Numbered from the stretch's first letter, positions 1 to 6,247 are shown. The stretch is 6,739 nucleotides of DNA from DASRHY01 sp046765875 (GCA_046765875.1 JBKPSJ010000283.1:1-6739), one strand, 5' to 3'. Made by a program: numbers and translations. Notes: generated by a model from the letters alone, not told the origin.

Positions 1-350
1 GGGCCCGGTCAGCGCCGCCCAGGCCATCGTGTCGTGGTCCCACCCGGGCCGCTGCCGCAACGACGCCGCTTACGCCGCACTCGCCGGCGCCAGCCCGATC
101 CCGGCCAGCAGCGGCCGGACCATCCGGCACCGGCTCAACCGTGGCGGCGACCGCCACCTCAACCGCGCCCTACACGACATCCTTCTGACCCGGTGGCGCA
201 GCTGCCAGCGCACCCACGCCTACATCACCCGGCGCCGTGCAGAAGGCAAGACCGACCCCGAAATCCGCCGCTGCCTCAAGCGCTACATCGCCCGCGAACT
301 CTACCGCAGCCTCAACACCACGATGGCCACTTGACACACATAGAAGCGTC
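1..350 (+). mobile_element. 3' end of an IS110-family insertion sequence (left part outside window)
   Basis: The stretch holds the C-terminal part of an IS110-family transposase read from the left edge, followed by only about 15 bases before the neighbouring ABC gene ends. IS110 elements generally lack conventional terminal inverted repeats, so the right boundary cannot be placed by symmetry. I put it near 348-351 because the exporter stop codon (349-351) must lie at or just beyond the element's end. The segment after the transposase stop (ttgacacacatagaagcgtc, 331-350) resembles my recollection of other actinobacterial IS110-type right ends, but that is not checked. The 5' part of the element and its left end lie outside the window. 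Confidence 0.75.
2..334 (+). CDS. IS110-family transposase, C-terminal fragment (5' truncated by window edge)
   Basis: The frame is open from base 2 to the TGA at 332-334 and gives about 110 residues. This is the C-terminal 'transposase IS116/IS110/IS902' domain. Visible hallmarks are the PIPASSGRT segment (SSG codons at 107-115), then RHRLNRGGDRHLNRALHDI, AYITRRRAEGKT and RCLKRYIARELYRSL near the end. Full-length members are around 400 residues, so roughly the last quarter is present. The N-terminal RuvC-like DEDD domain is off the window. In this family the RuvC-like domain and a serine in the C-terminal domain act together with a bridge RNA in recombination. I infer, without proof, that a serine of the SSG motif is that nucleophile. 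The visible part has no frameshift or internal stop, so the copy may be intact. It is transcribed towards the ABC gene, with 14 bases between the two stop codons. Confidence 0.9.
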   Translation, partial: GPVSAAQAIVSWSHPGRCRNDAAYAALAGASPIPASSGRTIRHRLNRGGDRHLNRALHDILLTRWRSCQRTHAYITRRRAEGKTDPEIRRCLKRYIARELYRSLNTTMAT

Positions 351-2085
351 AGCCGTGCCAGGAGGTCCACAGGGCCGCGTACGGGCCCTGGCGTGCCACC
401 AGTTCGTCATGCGTGCCCAGCTCGGAGATGCGGCCGTCCTCGACTACCGCTACCCGGTCGGCGTCGTGGGCCGTGTAGAGGCGGTGCGCGATCGCGATCA
501 CCGTTCGGCCCTCGAGTACCGCTGCCAGCGAACGCTCCAGATGCCGAGCGGCACGCGGGTCGATCAGCGAGGTCGCCTCGTCGAGCACCAGTGTGTGCGG
601 GTCGGCCAGCACCAGCCGGGCCAGCGCCAGTTGCTGCGCCTGCGCCGGCGTCAGCGCTCGCGCGCCCGAGCCGACCTGGGTGTCCAGCCCGTCGGGCAGC
701 GCCTCCGCCCACTCCCGCGCGTCGACGGCGTCGAGCGCGTCGAGCAACTCGGCGTCGGTCGCGTCCTGACGCGCCATTACAAGGTTGTCCCGCAACGTGC
801 CGACGAAGACGTGGTGCTCCTGCGTTACCAGTGCAACCTGGCGGCGCAGGTCGGGTAGCTCGAGCTCGGTCATGCCGACGCCGCCGACGGTGACGTGGCC
901 GGTCCGCGGCGGGTGGATGCCCGCGACCAGCCGGCCGAGGGTCGACTTGCCGGCACCGGACGGCCCGACCATCGCCAGTCGTTCGCCCGGGCGTACGACC
1001 AGGTCCACACCGTGCAGCACGTCGCGGCCGTCGACGTACGAGAACCGCACCTCGCCCGCCTCGATCAGCTCGCCGTGCGGGTGCCGGCCGGTCGGAGTTC
1101 GGTCGTCCGGTACGCCGGTGATGCCGAGCAGACGTGCCAGCGAGGCGCCGCCGACCTGGAGCTCGTCCATCCACGAGATCAGCCGGTCGACCGGGTCGAT
1201 CAGCTGCTGGACGTACAGCACACCGGCGGTCACCGCGGCCAGCGAGACGTGCCCCTGGATGTACAGCCAGCCGCCGAACAGCAGCGTGCCGATGACCGGC
1301 ACCAGGTAGCCGATCTCGACGATCGGGAACCAGATCGTGCGCAGACGTAGCGTGTACCGCTCGGCGTCGTACGAGCCCCGGATGTCGCGGTCGCCGGTGC
1401 GCACCCGGTGGTCGCGCAGCCGCAGTGCCTCGATCGTGCGCGCACCCTCGACGGTCTCGGCCAGCGAGCTGGTCATCTGCGCGTACGCCGCGTTCTCCCG
1501 CAGATAGCCGTCTTTGGCGTACCGCAGGTACCACCTGGTGCTCAGCGCCAGCACCGGCACCATCGCGAGCAGCGGCGCCAGCACCCACACACCGACCAGC
1601 AGGGTGGCTACGACGGTGAACACGGTGGTCACCAGGGCGACCAGCGTCTCCGGCACCGCGAACCGCACCGTCCGGGACAGCGCGTCCACGTCGCGGGAGG
1701 TTCGCGACAGCAGATCGCCGGTGCCGGCCCGCTCGACGGTACCGATCGGCAGCGCGAGGGCGTTGTCGACGAAGTCCTCGCGGAGCTCGGCCAGCACCTG
1801 CTCGCCGAGCGCGAACGAGCGGAACCGGGCCCACCGGACCAACACCGACTGGAGCACCACGAACACCGCAATGGCGGCGATCACCGAGTTGACATGGGCC
1901 TGAGTGGTCCCCTGCTGGACGTCCTGGACCAGCTTGCCGATCAGCGGGGGAGCGGCCAGGCCGGTGATGGTCGCCACCGCGTGGAGGCCGATCGTGATCG
2001 CGAGCGACCGCGGGTGCCGCCGGGCGAGCGCACGGGCGTACCGGACGACGGCGGCGGTGTCGGCCACCGGCAGCGTCTGCCTCAT
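349..2085 (-). CDS. ABC exporter half-transporter (TMD-NBD), ATPase-competent subunit with degenerate signature motif
   Basis: A 578-residue fused permease/ATPase of the type I exporter fold. Hydrophobic segments lie at about residues 27-50, 67-88, 147-184 and 255-297, forming the six-helix membrane domain. The nucleotide-binding domain follows, from about 340. It has an aromatic A-loop (Y350), an intact Walker A (GPSGAGKST, 374-382), a Q-loop Gln (Q422), Walker B LVLDE with D502 and catalytic E503, D-loop SLID (506-509) and an H-loop His (H534 in IAHR). The signature motif is not LSGGQ but LTPAQ (478-482). It lies downstream of the other ABC gene with an ATGA overlap, so the two are probably made in equal amounts and pair as a heterodimer. 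This subunit would supply the catalytic Walker A/B of the only working ATP site. The substrate cannot be read from sequence; drug or lipid export is typical. The stop codon abuts an IS110 end, so the last residues or the stop could be altered. Confidence 0.93.
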   Translation of the reverse strand: MRQTLPVADTAAVVRYARALARRHPRSLAITIGLHAVATITGLAAPPLIGKLVQDVQQGTTQAHVNSVIAAIAVFVVLQSVLVRWARFRSFALGEQVLAELREDFVDNALALPIGTVERAGTGDLLSRTSRDVDALSRTVRFAVPETLVALVTTVFTVVATLLVGVWVLAPLLAMVPVLALSTRWYLRYAKDGYLRENAAYAQMTSSLAETVEGARTIEALRLRDHRVRTGDRDIRGSYDAERYTLRLRTIWFPIVEIGYLVPVIGTLLFGGWLYIQGHVSLAAVTAGVLYVQQLIDPVDRLISWMDELQVGGASLARLLGITGVPDDRTPTGRHPHGELIEAGEVRFSYVDGRDVLHGVDLVVRPGERLAMVGPSGAGKSTLGRLVAGIHPPRTGHVTVGGVGMTELELPDLRRQVALVTQEHHVFVGTLRDNLVMARQDATDAELLDALDAVDAREWAEALPDGLDTQVGSGARALTPAQAQQLALARLVLADPHTLVLDEATSLIDPRAARHLERSLAAVLEGRTVIAIAHRLYTAHDADRVAVVEDGRISELGTHDELVARQGPYAALWTSWHG

Positions 2086-3809
2086 GCCCGTGCTCCTTCC
2101 AGTTGCTCGTCCTCGGTCTCGCGGGTCACCACTGCGCGGTACCCCGGCTCGGTCGCCAGCAGGTCGCGGTGGTTGCCGCTGGCAACGACACGCCCGGCCG
2201 CCACGAACGCGACCTCGTCGACCCGGTCCAGCAGCAGCGGGCTGGACGTCACCACCACTGTGGTCCGCCCGGCCCGGTGTGCGCGCAGCCGGTCCGCGAT
2301 CCGCGCCTCGGTGTGCGCGTCGACCGCGGAGGTCGGCTCGACCAGCACCAGCACCGCCGGATCGGCCAGCAGCGCGCGGACCAGGATCAGCCGCTGCCGC
2401 TGGCCGCCGGAGAACGACCGGCCCTTCTCCTCGACCTCGGCGTCCAGCCCGTCCGGCAGCGCGACCAGTACATCCTCCGCGGACGCGGTGTGGATCGCGG
2501 CCATGAGCTTTGCGTCGCTGACGCTCTCGGACGTCGCGAGCTCCTGCCGCAGCGCACCCGTGAACAGCTGCGATCCGGTATCGCTGACCAGGATCCGCTC
2601 GCGGACCGAGCCCCGCGTGGCCGCGGCCAGGGCCACGCCGCCGTAGCTCACCCCGCCGTCGTCGTACCGTCCCAGCCGGTCGGCCAAGGCGGCGGCGCGC
2701 TCGGGCTCGGCGGCGACCACCGCGGTGAGCAGGCCGTCGCGCGCGACCAGCCCGGATCTTGCGTCGACCAGGTCGCCACGCTCGGGCAGCATGACAGGCT
2801 CGGCCGGATCGGCGATCTCGGGTCGCAGCTCAAGGACCCGGTTGATCCGCCCGGCCGCGACGAGTCCGCGCATCAGCTTGTCCGCATACTCCGTCGCCGT
2901 TCGCAGCGGCATCACAAGAAACGTCGCGTAGCCGTAGAAGGCGACCAGGCTGCCCGGACTCAGCTCGCCCTGCAGCGCGAAGCGTGCGCCCAGCCAGACG
3001 ACGATCACGACGAACACACCGGGCAGCAGCACCTGCGCCGCGTCCAGCGTCGACTGGATCCGCGCTACCTTGACCCCGGCATCGCGGACCTGCTGCGACT
3101 CGGCGCGGTACCGCCGCGCGAACGACTCCTCGCCGCCGATCCCGCGCAGCACACGCAGGCCGGAGACGATGTCCGAGCCGAGCGAGTTCAGCTCGCCGAC
3201 AGCGTCGCGGTGGGCGAACTGGCGCCGCTGCAACGGTTTGAGCAGCGGACCAAGGCAGAACAGCATCACCGGTACGCCGATCAGGACCACGAGTCCGAGC
3301 GTCACCGACGACGTCAGCAGGATGATCGCGACGGTGATGAACGCCGCGATCGCACCGGCGAACCGGGCGCTGACCTCGAGCACGTTGCCCACATGCGCCA
3401 GGTCGCTGGCGCCGACGTTGACCACCTCGCCGGTGGCCAGGTTCTTCGGCAGGGTCGCGCCGAGGTCGGCCGAGTGCCGGGTCACCACCTGGACCGTGCG
3501 GTACGCACCGGTCAGCCAGTTCACCACCGCGTACCGGTGCCGCATGATCCCGGCGGCGGCCTGTACGCAGCCGACCGCGGCGAGCAGCGCGGACCAGAAC
3601 AGCAGCCGGCGACTGTTGCCCGCGGCAACGCCTTCGTCGATCGCACGGCCGAGGATCGCCGGCGCGAACGCCTGCGACGTCATCCACAGCACGCCGAAAG
3701 TCATTCCGCCCAAGAGCGTGCCGGCCTGCCCTCTCGCGACCCACCACAGGTAGCGGGCGGGCGAGCGGTGATCCGGGATGCCGGGATCGGCGAGCGGGAG
3801 TTGACGCAT
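2082..3809 (-). CDS. ABC exporter half-transporter (TMD-NBD) with degenerate ATPase domain but intact signature motif
   Basis: A 575-residue permease/ATPase fusion. Membrane segments are likely at about 31-54, 68-90, 147-190 and 258-303. The C-terminal domain has the exporter ABC layout: an X-loop-like PDGLDAEVEEKG before the signature FSGGQRQR (466-473), then EPTSAVD (491-497) with an intact D-loop. The ATP-binding elements are missing. Where Walker A should be, at about 360-380, the sequence is LLTAVVAAEPERAAALADRLG, with no GxxGxGKS/T. The Walker B Asp is Val490 (VLVLVEP), the H-loop His is Ser522 (VVVTSSP), and the Q-loop region reads VSDTGSQLF. Residue E491 is kept. The reading frame is clean throughout, so this looks like a maintained degenerate subunit rather than a pseudogene. 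It is the first gene of a two-gene operon, and its TGA overlaps the partner's ATG. The start at 3809 has no clear Shine-Dalgarno sequence but lies just downstream of a TAGCCT -10-like element. Confidence 0.93.
   Translation of the reverse strand: MRQLPLADPGIPDHRSPARYLWWVARGQAGTLLGGMTFGVLWMTSQAFAPAILGRAIDEGVAAGNSRRLLFWSALLAAVGCVQAAAGIMRHRYAVVNWLTGAYRTVQVVTRHSADLGATLPKNLATGEVVNVGASDLAHVGNVLEVSARFAGAIAAFITVAIILLTSSVTLGLVVLIGVPVMLFCLGPLLKPLQRRQFAHRDAVGELNSLGSDIVSGLRVLRGIGGEESFARRYRAESQQVRDAGVKVARIQSTLDAAQVLLPGVFVVIVVWLGARFALQGELSPGSLVAFYGYATFLVMPLRTATEYADKLMRGLVAAGRINRVLELRPEIADPAEPVMLPERGDLVDARSGLVARDGLLTAVVAAEPERAAALADRLGRYDDGGVSYGGVALAAATRGSVRERILVSDTGSQLFTGALRQELATSESVSDAKLMAAIHTASAEDVLVALPDGLDAEVEEKGRSFSGGQRQRLILVRALLADPAVLVLVEPTSAVDAHTEARIADRLRAHRAGRTTVVVTSSPLLLDRVDEVAFVAAGRVVASGNHRDLLATEPGYRAVVTRETEDEQLEGARA
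2093..2098 (-). promoter_or_regulatory. Ribosome binding site of the second ABC gene
   Basis: On the minus strand AAGGAG ends 7 bases before the ATG at 2085-2083. It lies inside the last codons of the upstream ABC gene. With the ATGA overlap it fixes the start of the second gene and implies translational coupling. Confidence 0.8.
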
Positions 3810-3892
3810 AACCCATCTAGGCTAGGGACCGGAACCGGCACCTCGCACCGGGTTTTCCGACCGCTCGTCGCGCCGGTTTCACCTGGAGTTCG
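3810..3892. promoter_or_regulatory. Divergent promoter region between ABC operon and phosphodiesterase gene
   Basis: This 83-base gap separates divergently transcribed genes, so both promoters should be here or just inside the coding ends. The motif CTAGGCTAG (3817-3825) gives a TANNNT -10 match on each strand: TAGGCT on plus (3818-3823) and TAGCCT on minus (3824-3819). A second plus-strand option is TTGACG (3801-3806) with a 16-base spacer to TAGGGA (3823-3828), whose -35 would lie in the first codons of the ABC gene. From the minus-strand -10, transcription would begin about 3-5 bases before the ABC ATG, giving an almost leaderless message. I see no convincing -35 for that one. For the plus gene, GGAG at 3885-3888 serves the GTG start. 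Assignments are by eye only. Confidence 0.45.
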
Positions 3893-4927
3893 GTGCCGGG
3901 TTCCATGTCCGCCATCTGCTCCGGGTGCCCTGGACGCGTGCTTGTGATCGCGCATCGGGGAGCGAGCGGATACCGTCCCGAACACACGCTCGCGGCGTAC
4001 GAACTGGCCGCCGAACTGGGTGCGGACTATCTCGAACCGGACCTCGTCGCGACCCTCGACGGCGTCCTCGTGGCGCGGCACGAGAACGAGATCTCGGCGA
4101 CCACCGACGTGGCCGATCAGGCCGTGTTCGCCGACCGCCGGATCACCAAGATCGTCGGCGGCACCGCGGTCACCGGATGGTTCGTCGAGGACTTCACGTA
4201 TGCCGAGCTACGCACGCTGCGCGCCCGGGAGCGGATGCCGCACCTGCGCGCGTCGAACACCGCGTACGACGGCCAGGAGTACATCCCGACCTTCGACGAG
4301 ATCGTCACGCTGGCGCGACGGGAGTCGGCCCGGCTCGGCCGGCCGATCGGGGTGTACCCGGAGATCAAGCACCCGACCCACTTCCGCCGGCTCGGCCTGC
4401 CGCTGGAGGAACTGCTCGCCGAACGGCTGATCGCCCTCGGGCTGAACACGGCCGACGGCCAGGCGATCGTCCAGTCCTTCGAGCCGTCCAGCCTGCGCAG
4501 GCTTGCGGTGATGACCGGCGTCCTGCTCGTCCAACTGGTCGACGACGGCGGTGCTCCGTACGACTTCGTCGGGTCGGGCGAGGGACGAACGTACGCCGAC
4601 CTGATCACACCCGCCGGGCTGCGCGAGATCTCGACGTACGCACAGATCCTCGGGGCGCACAAGGAGCTGGTGATTCCGCGTCGCCAGGACGGCTCGCTCG
4701 CCGAGCCGAGCGGGCTGGTGACCCACGCCCACCAGGCCGGGCTGGCCGTCGCCGCCTGGACGTTTCGTTCCGAGCCGCGCTTCCTCCCGTCCGGCCACAC
4801 GTTCGCCTCGGAGCTGACCCGTTACGTCGCCGCCGGGGTCGACGCCGTCTTCGCCGACCAGCCCGATCTCGCCGTCGAAACCCTCACCCGAAGCGCGACA
4901 GTACTGTCCGCCGAGTTGTCCCGCTGA
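3893..4927 (+). CDS. Glycerophosphodiester phosphodiesterase, GlpQ type
   Basis: A 344-residue protein of the GDPD TIM-barrel family, which hydrolyses glycerophosphodiesters (deacylated phospholipids or teichoic-acid-type polymers) to sn-glycerol 3-phosphate and an alcohol. Family residues are visible in order: HRG at 21-23, E30 in RPEHT, the metal ligands E48 and D50 in LEPD, H63 in ARHE, YPEIK at 155-159, QSFE at 194-197, AAWTF around 287-291 and the end motif FADQPD at 320-325. The pattern HRGASGYRPEHTL...YPEIK...QSFE resembles the long GlpQ class of E. coli more than the short UgpQ class. GlpQ-class enzymes are often exported, but nothing like a signal peptide precedes HRG here, so a cytosolic location is inferred. 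The GTG at 3893 follows GGAG by four bases. The in-frame ATG at 3905 and GTG at 3938 are alternatives; the latter would begin directly at VLVIAHRG. It stands alone between a divergent promoter and a terminator. Confidence 0.93.
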   Translation: MPGSMSAICSGCPGRVLVIAHRGASGYRPEHTLAAYELAAELGADYLEPDLVATLDGVLVARHENEISATTDVADQAVFADRRITKIVGGTAVTGWFVEDFTYAELRTLRARERMPHLRASNTAYDGQEYIPTFDEIVTLARRESARLGRPIGVYPEIKHPTHFRRLGLPLEELLAERLIALGLNTADGQAIVQSFEPSSLRRLAVMTGVLLVQLVDDGGAPYDFVGSGEGRTYADLITPAGLREISTYAQILGAHKELVIPRRQDGSLAEPSGLVTHAHQAGLAVAAWTFRSEPRFLPSGHTFASELTRYVAAGVDAVFADQPDLAVETLTRSATVLSAELSR

Positions 4928-5005
4928 CGTCAGGCTGGCGCGGGTTGGCCAGCTCGCCGAGCGCCCGCCGGGCGGCACGCATCAGTTCGGCGTCCGGACA
5001 AGGGT

Positions 5006-5038
5006 GTGCCCCGCGGCCGGGGGATGACCGCGGGGCAC
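5006..5038. terminator. Strong GC hairpin, likely bidirectional terminator between convergent genes
   Basis: GTGCCCCGCGG (5006-5016) is a perfect 11-base inverted repeat with CCGCGGGGCAC (5028-5038), around an 11-base loop. A T-G wobble could extend the stem by one pair. It lies between the ends of the phosphodiesterase gene (4927) and the pspC-like gene (5067), where a shared terminator is expected. No T-run follows on either strand, which is common for terminators in high-GC actinobacteria. A weaker stem, CGCCC/GGGCG, sits at 4962-4974. Nothing else in the 4928-5066 gap could be supported. Confidence 0.75.
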
Positions 5039-5066
5039 GTCATATACGCCTTCCCTCGGATGTGCC

Positions 5067-5435
5067 TCAGGCGGCGGGCTTGCCGTTGCCGTCGGTGCTG
5101 CCGGTCTTAGCGGTGCCGTTGGCGGCGGGAGCGGGCTCGTCGGTGTAGATCCGCGCCGCGATGTCGTCCTCAGGGCGGCGGATGTGCTTGTCGACCTGCT
5201 CCTGGACCTGCCGGTAGGTCGGGGTGCCGTCCGCCTCCGGCATCACGATCCACGCGATGCCGTACGCGAGCAGGCCGGTGCCGCCGGTGAACAGCGTCAG
5301 CGCGACGACGCCGATCCGAACCAGGGTCGGGTCGATGTTGAGGTACTCGCCGATGCCGCCGCACACGCCGGAGAGCATGCGGTGCTCGCGAGAGCGTCGG
5401 AGGGTCATGCCGGAGAAGGCGTTGTTGTTGGTCAT
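5067..5435 (-). CDS. PspC-domain small membrane protein
   Basis: A 122-residue protein. Residues about 11-68 form a PspC domain with the hallmark run RRSREHRMLSGVCGGIGEYL followed by IDPTLVRIG, then a hydrophobic stretch from about 37 to 65 (VRIGVVALTLF...LLAYGIAWIVMPE), enough for one long or two short membrane helices. The tail (about 69-122) is hydrophilic and rich in Ala, Pro, Gly and Thr, and is probably disordered. In enterobacteria PspC is an inner-membrane sensor of envelope stress acting with PspA and PspB. In actinobacteria PspC-domain proteins commonly stand apart from pspA, as here, and their role is less clear. Membrane-stress sensing is therefore a family-based guess. The ATG at 5435-5433 is preceded on the minus strand by AGGTG only two bases away, a poorly spaced ribosome site, but the domain begins close to this ATG, which supports it. 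Confidence 0.9.
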   Translation of the reverse strand: MTNNNAFSGMTLRRSREHRMLSGVCGGIGEYLNIDPTLVRIGVVALTLFTGGTGLLAYGIAWIVMPEADGTPTYRQVQEQVDKHIRRPEDDIAARIYTDEPAPAANGTAKTGSTDGNGKPAA

Positions 5436-5529
5436 GACACCTAGATTGGTGCTCCGGAGTCGTCCGCAGTATCCGGATCGGTACCGAACCCACCCTGGGA
5501 CGACCCTCAGGGGCAGGCTCCAACCACCC
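5436..5529 (-). promoter_or_regulatory. Upstream region of the PspC-domain gene with a -10-like box and overlapping palindromes
   Basis: This 94-base gap separates two same-strand genes. On the minus strand GATACT (5473-5468) resembles a -10 hexamer, with transcription then starting about 25 bases before the ATG. Just upstream lie the palindromes ATCCGGAT (5471-5478) and TCGGTACCGA (5478-5487), which share a base and sit where a regulator could contact the promoter spacer. I see no good -35. CCCTG/CAGGG at about 5503-5520 could form a weak stem after the DinB-like gene. Confidence 0.3.
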
Positions 5530-6156
5530 CTAGGACCGCGGGCGGCCGTCCCAGGCCCACTCGGTGAGCCGCTCCCGGCCGTCGATCTCGCCGCGCCCGG
5601 TGGCCCATAGCAGCGTCTGCCAGCGCGGCGTGTCGGTCGGCGCGTCGGTGGACAGCCGTCGCAACACCCGGTCGCAGAGCTCTTCGTCCGGCGTCCAGTC
5701 GATGTCCAGCGGCTCGGACACGTCGTGCAGGTGGACGATCAGCTCGACCACCCCCATCGCGCAGAAGCCCTCGGGGTCGGATTCGCCTCCCCATGCCGTG
5801 TACGCCCGCCACGACGTCGGCCGGGTGTCGACCAGCGCGGCCAGCATCCCGGTGGTCGAGTCGACGACCTGGCAGAGCTGTTCCGCCGTCGCGTCGTCAA
5901 GGCCGTAGATGGTCGAGCCGAGGCCCTTGTCGCGGCGCCGCGACCAGCCGAACGCGACCCAGTCGTCGACCGGCTGCCCCGGCCCGAGCTGGCCGGCGAG
6001 GGTGAAGGTGGCGTCGGCCATGTGCTCGACGGTCTCCCGGCAGGTCCACTTCAGGCCGGTGGCCGGTGCCGACCAGTCCGCACCCTCGGCCGAACGCAGC
6101 AGACCCAGTACGTCGTCGGCGGAACGGAGCAGATCCCGGGCGGTCACGGTGGCCAC
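5530..6156 (-). CDS. DinB-fold / mycothiol-dependent maleylpyruvate isomerase-like metal-binding protein
   Basis: About 208 residues from the GTG at 6156. It has the four-helix-bundle layout of the DinB/MDMPI-N superfamily. An N-terminal helix (ARDLLRSADDVLGLL) is followed by the conserved W-T-C-R-E-T-V-E-H region with candidate metal ligand H45. A later helix, GVVELIVHLHDV, carries E138 and H142 in ExxxH spacing. The His...ExxxH triad matches the zinc site known from mycothiol-dependent maleylpyruvate isomerase. Family members are thiol-dependent (mycothiol or bacillithiol) transferases or isomerases, and most remain uncharacterised, so no reaction can be named. The only neighbours are a PspC-domain gene downstream and groEL divergently upstream, which gives no pathway hint. 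Start choice is uncertain: in-frame GTGs exist at 6198, 6177, 6165 and 6156, none with a clear Shine-Dalgarno sequence. I prefer 6156 because the domain begins there and TAGTGT lies 7 bases upstream, as expected for a leaderless message. Confidence 0.8.
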   Translation of the reverse strand: MATVTARDLLRSADDVLGLLRSAEGADWSAPATGLKWTCRETVEHMADATFTLAGQLGPGQPVDDWVAFGWSRRRDKGLGSTIYGLDDATAEQLCQVVDSTTGMLAALVDTRPTSWRAYTAWGGESDPEGFCAMGVVELIVHLHDVSEPLDIDWTPDEELCDRVLRRLSTDAPTDTPRWQTLLWATGRGEIDGRERLTEWAWDGRPRS

Positions 6157-6220
6157 GCGGAGCACACTATCGGTCACTCGTGGCAGCCGACAGGGCACCG
6201 GTACGAGCGCCTGGGGCTAG

Positions 6221-6247
6221 CTTGCACTCGCTTGGGTCGAGTGCTAA
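6221..6247. promoter_or_regulatory. CIRCE operator 1 (HrcA binding site) upstream of groEL
   Basis: CTTGCACTC, nine bases, then GAGTGCTAA: the consensus CIRCE is TTAGCACTC-N9-GAGTGCTAA. The right arm is perfect and the left arm differs at two outer positions, which instead give the promoter its TTGCAC -35. HrcA bound here would cover both promoter hexamers and block groEL transcription until heat or unfolded protein titrates it. Confidence 0.95.

Noticed and set aside
335..348. Terminator between the transposase and ABC gene ends
   Set aside because: Only 14 bases are present and they contain no inverted repeat.
1408..2646. 412-codon plus-strand open frame crossing both ABC genes
   Set aside because: It runs antisense across the junction of two well-supported genes, and its composition shifts to Ser/Arg-rich. 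It is a shadow frame.
2082..3809. Calling the upstream ABC gene a pseudogene because Walker A is missing
   Set aside because: The frame is intact for 575 codons, the membrane domain, signature and D-loop are preserved, and it is translationally coupled to its partner. The losses are matched by the partner's degenerate signature, which points to a maintained degenerate subunit.
2103..3947. 614-codon plus-strand open frame opposite the first ABC gene
   Set aside because: It is the antisense shadow of a clear ABC gene in GC-rich DNA. The translation is Arg/Gln/His-rich low complexity with no domain.
3925..5148. 407-codon plus-strand open frame over the phosphodiesterase and beyond
   Set aside because: Out of frame with the conserved GDPD motifs; Arg/Pro-rich shadow that also crosses the terminator hairpin.
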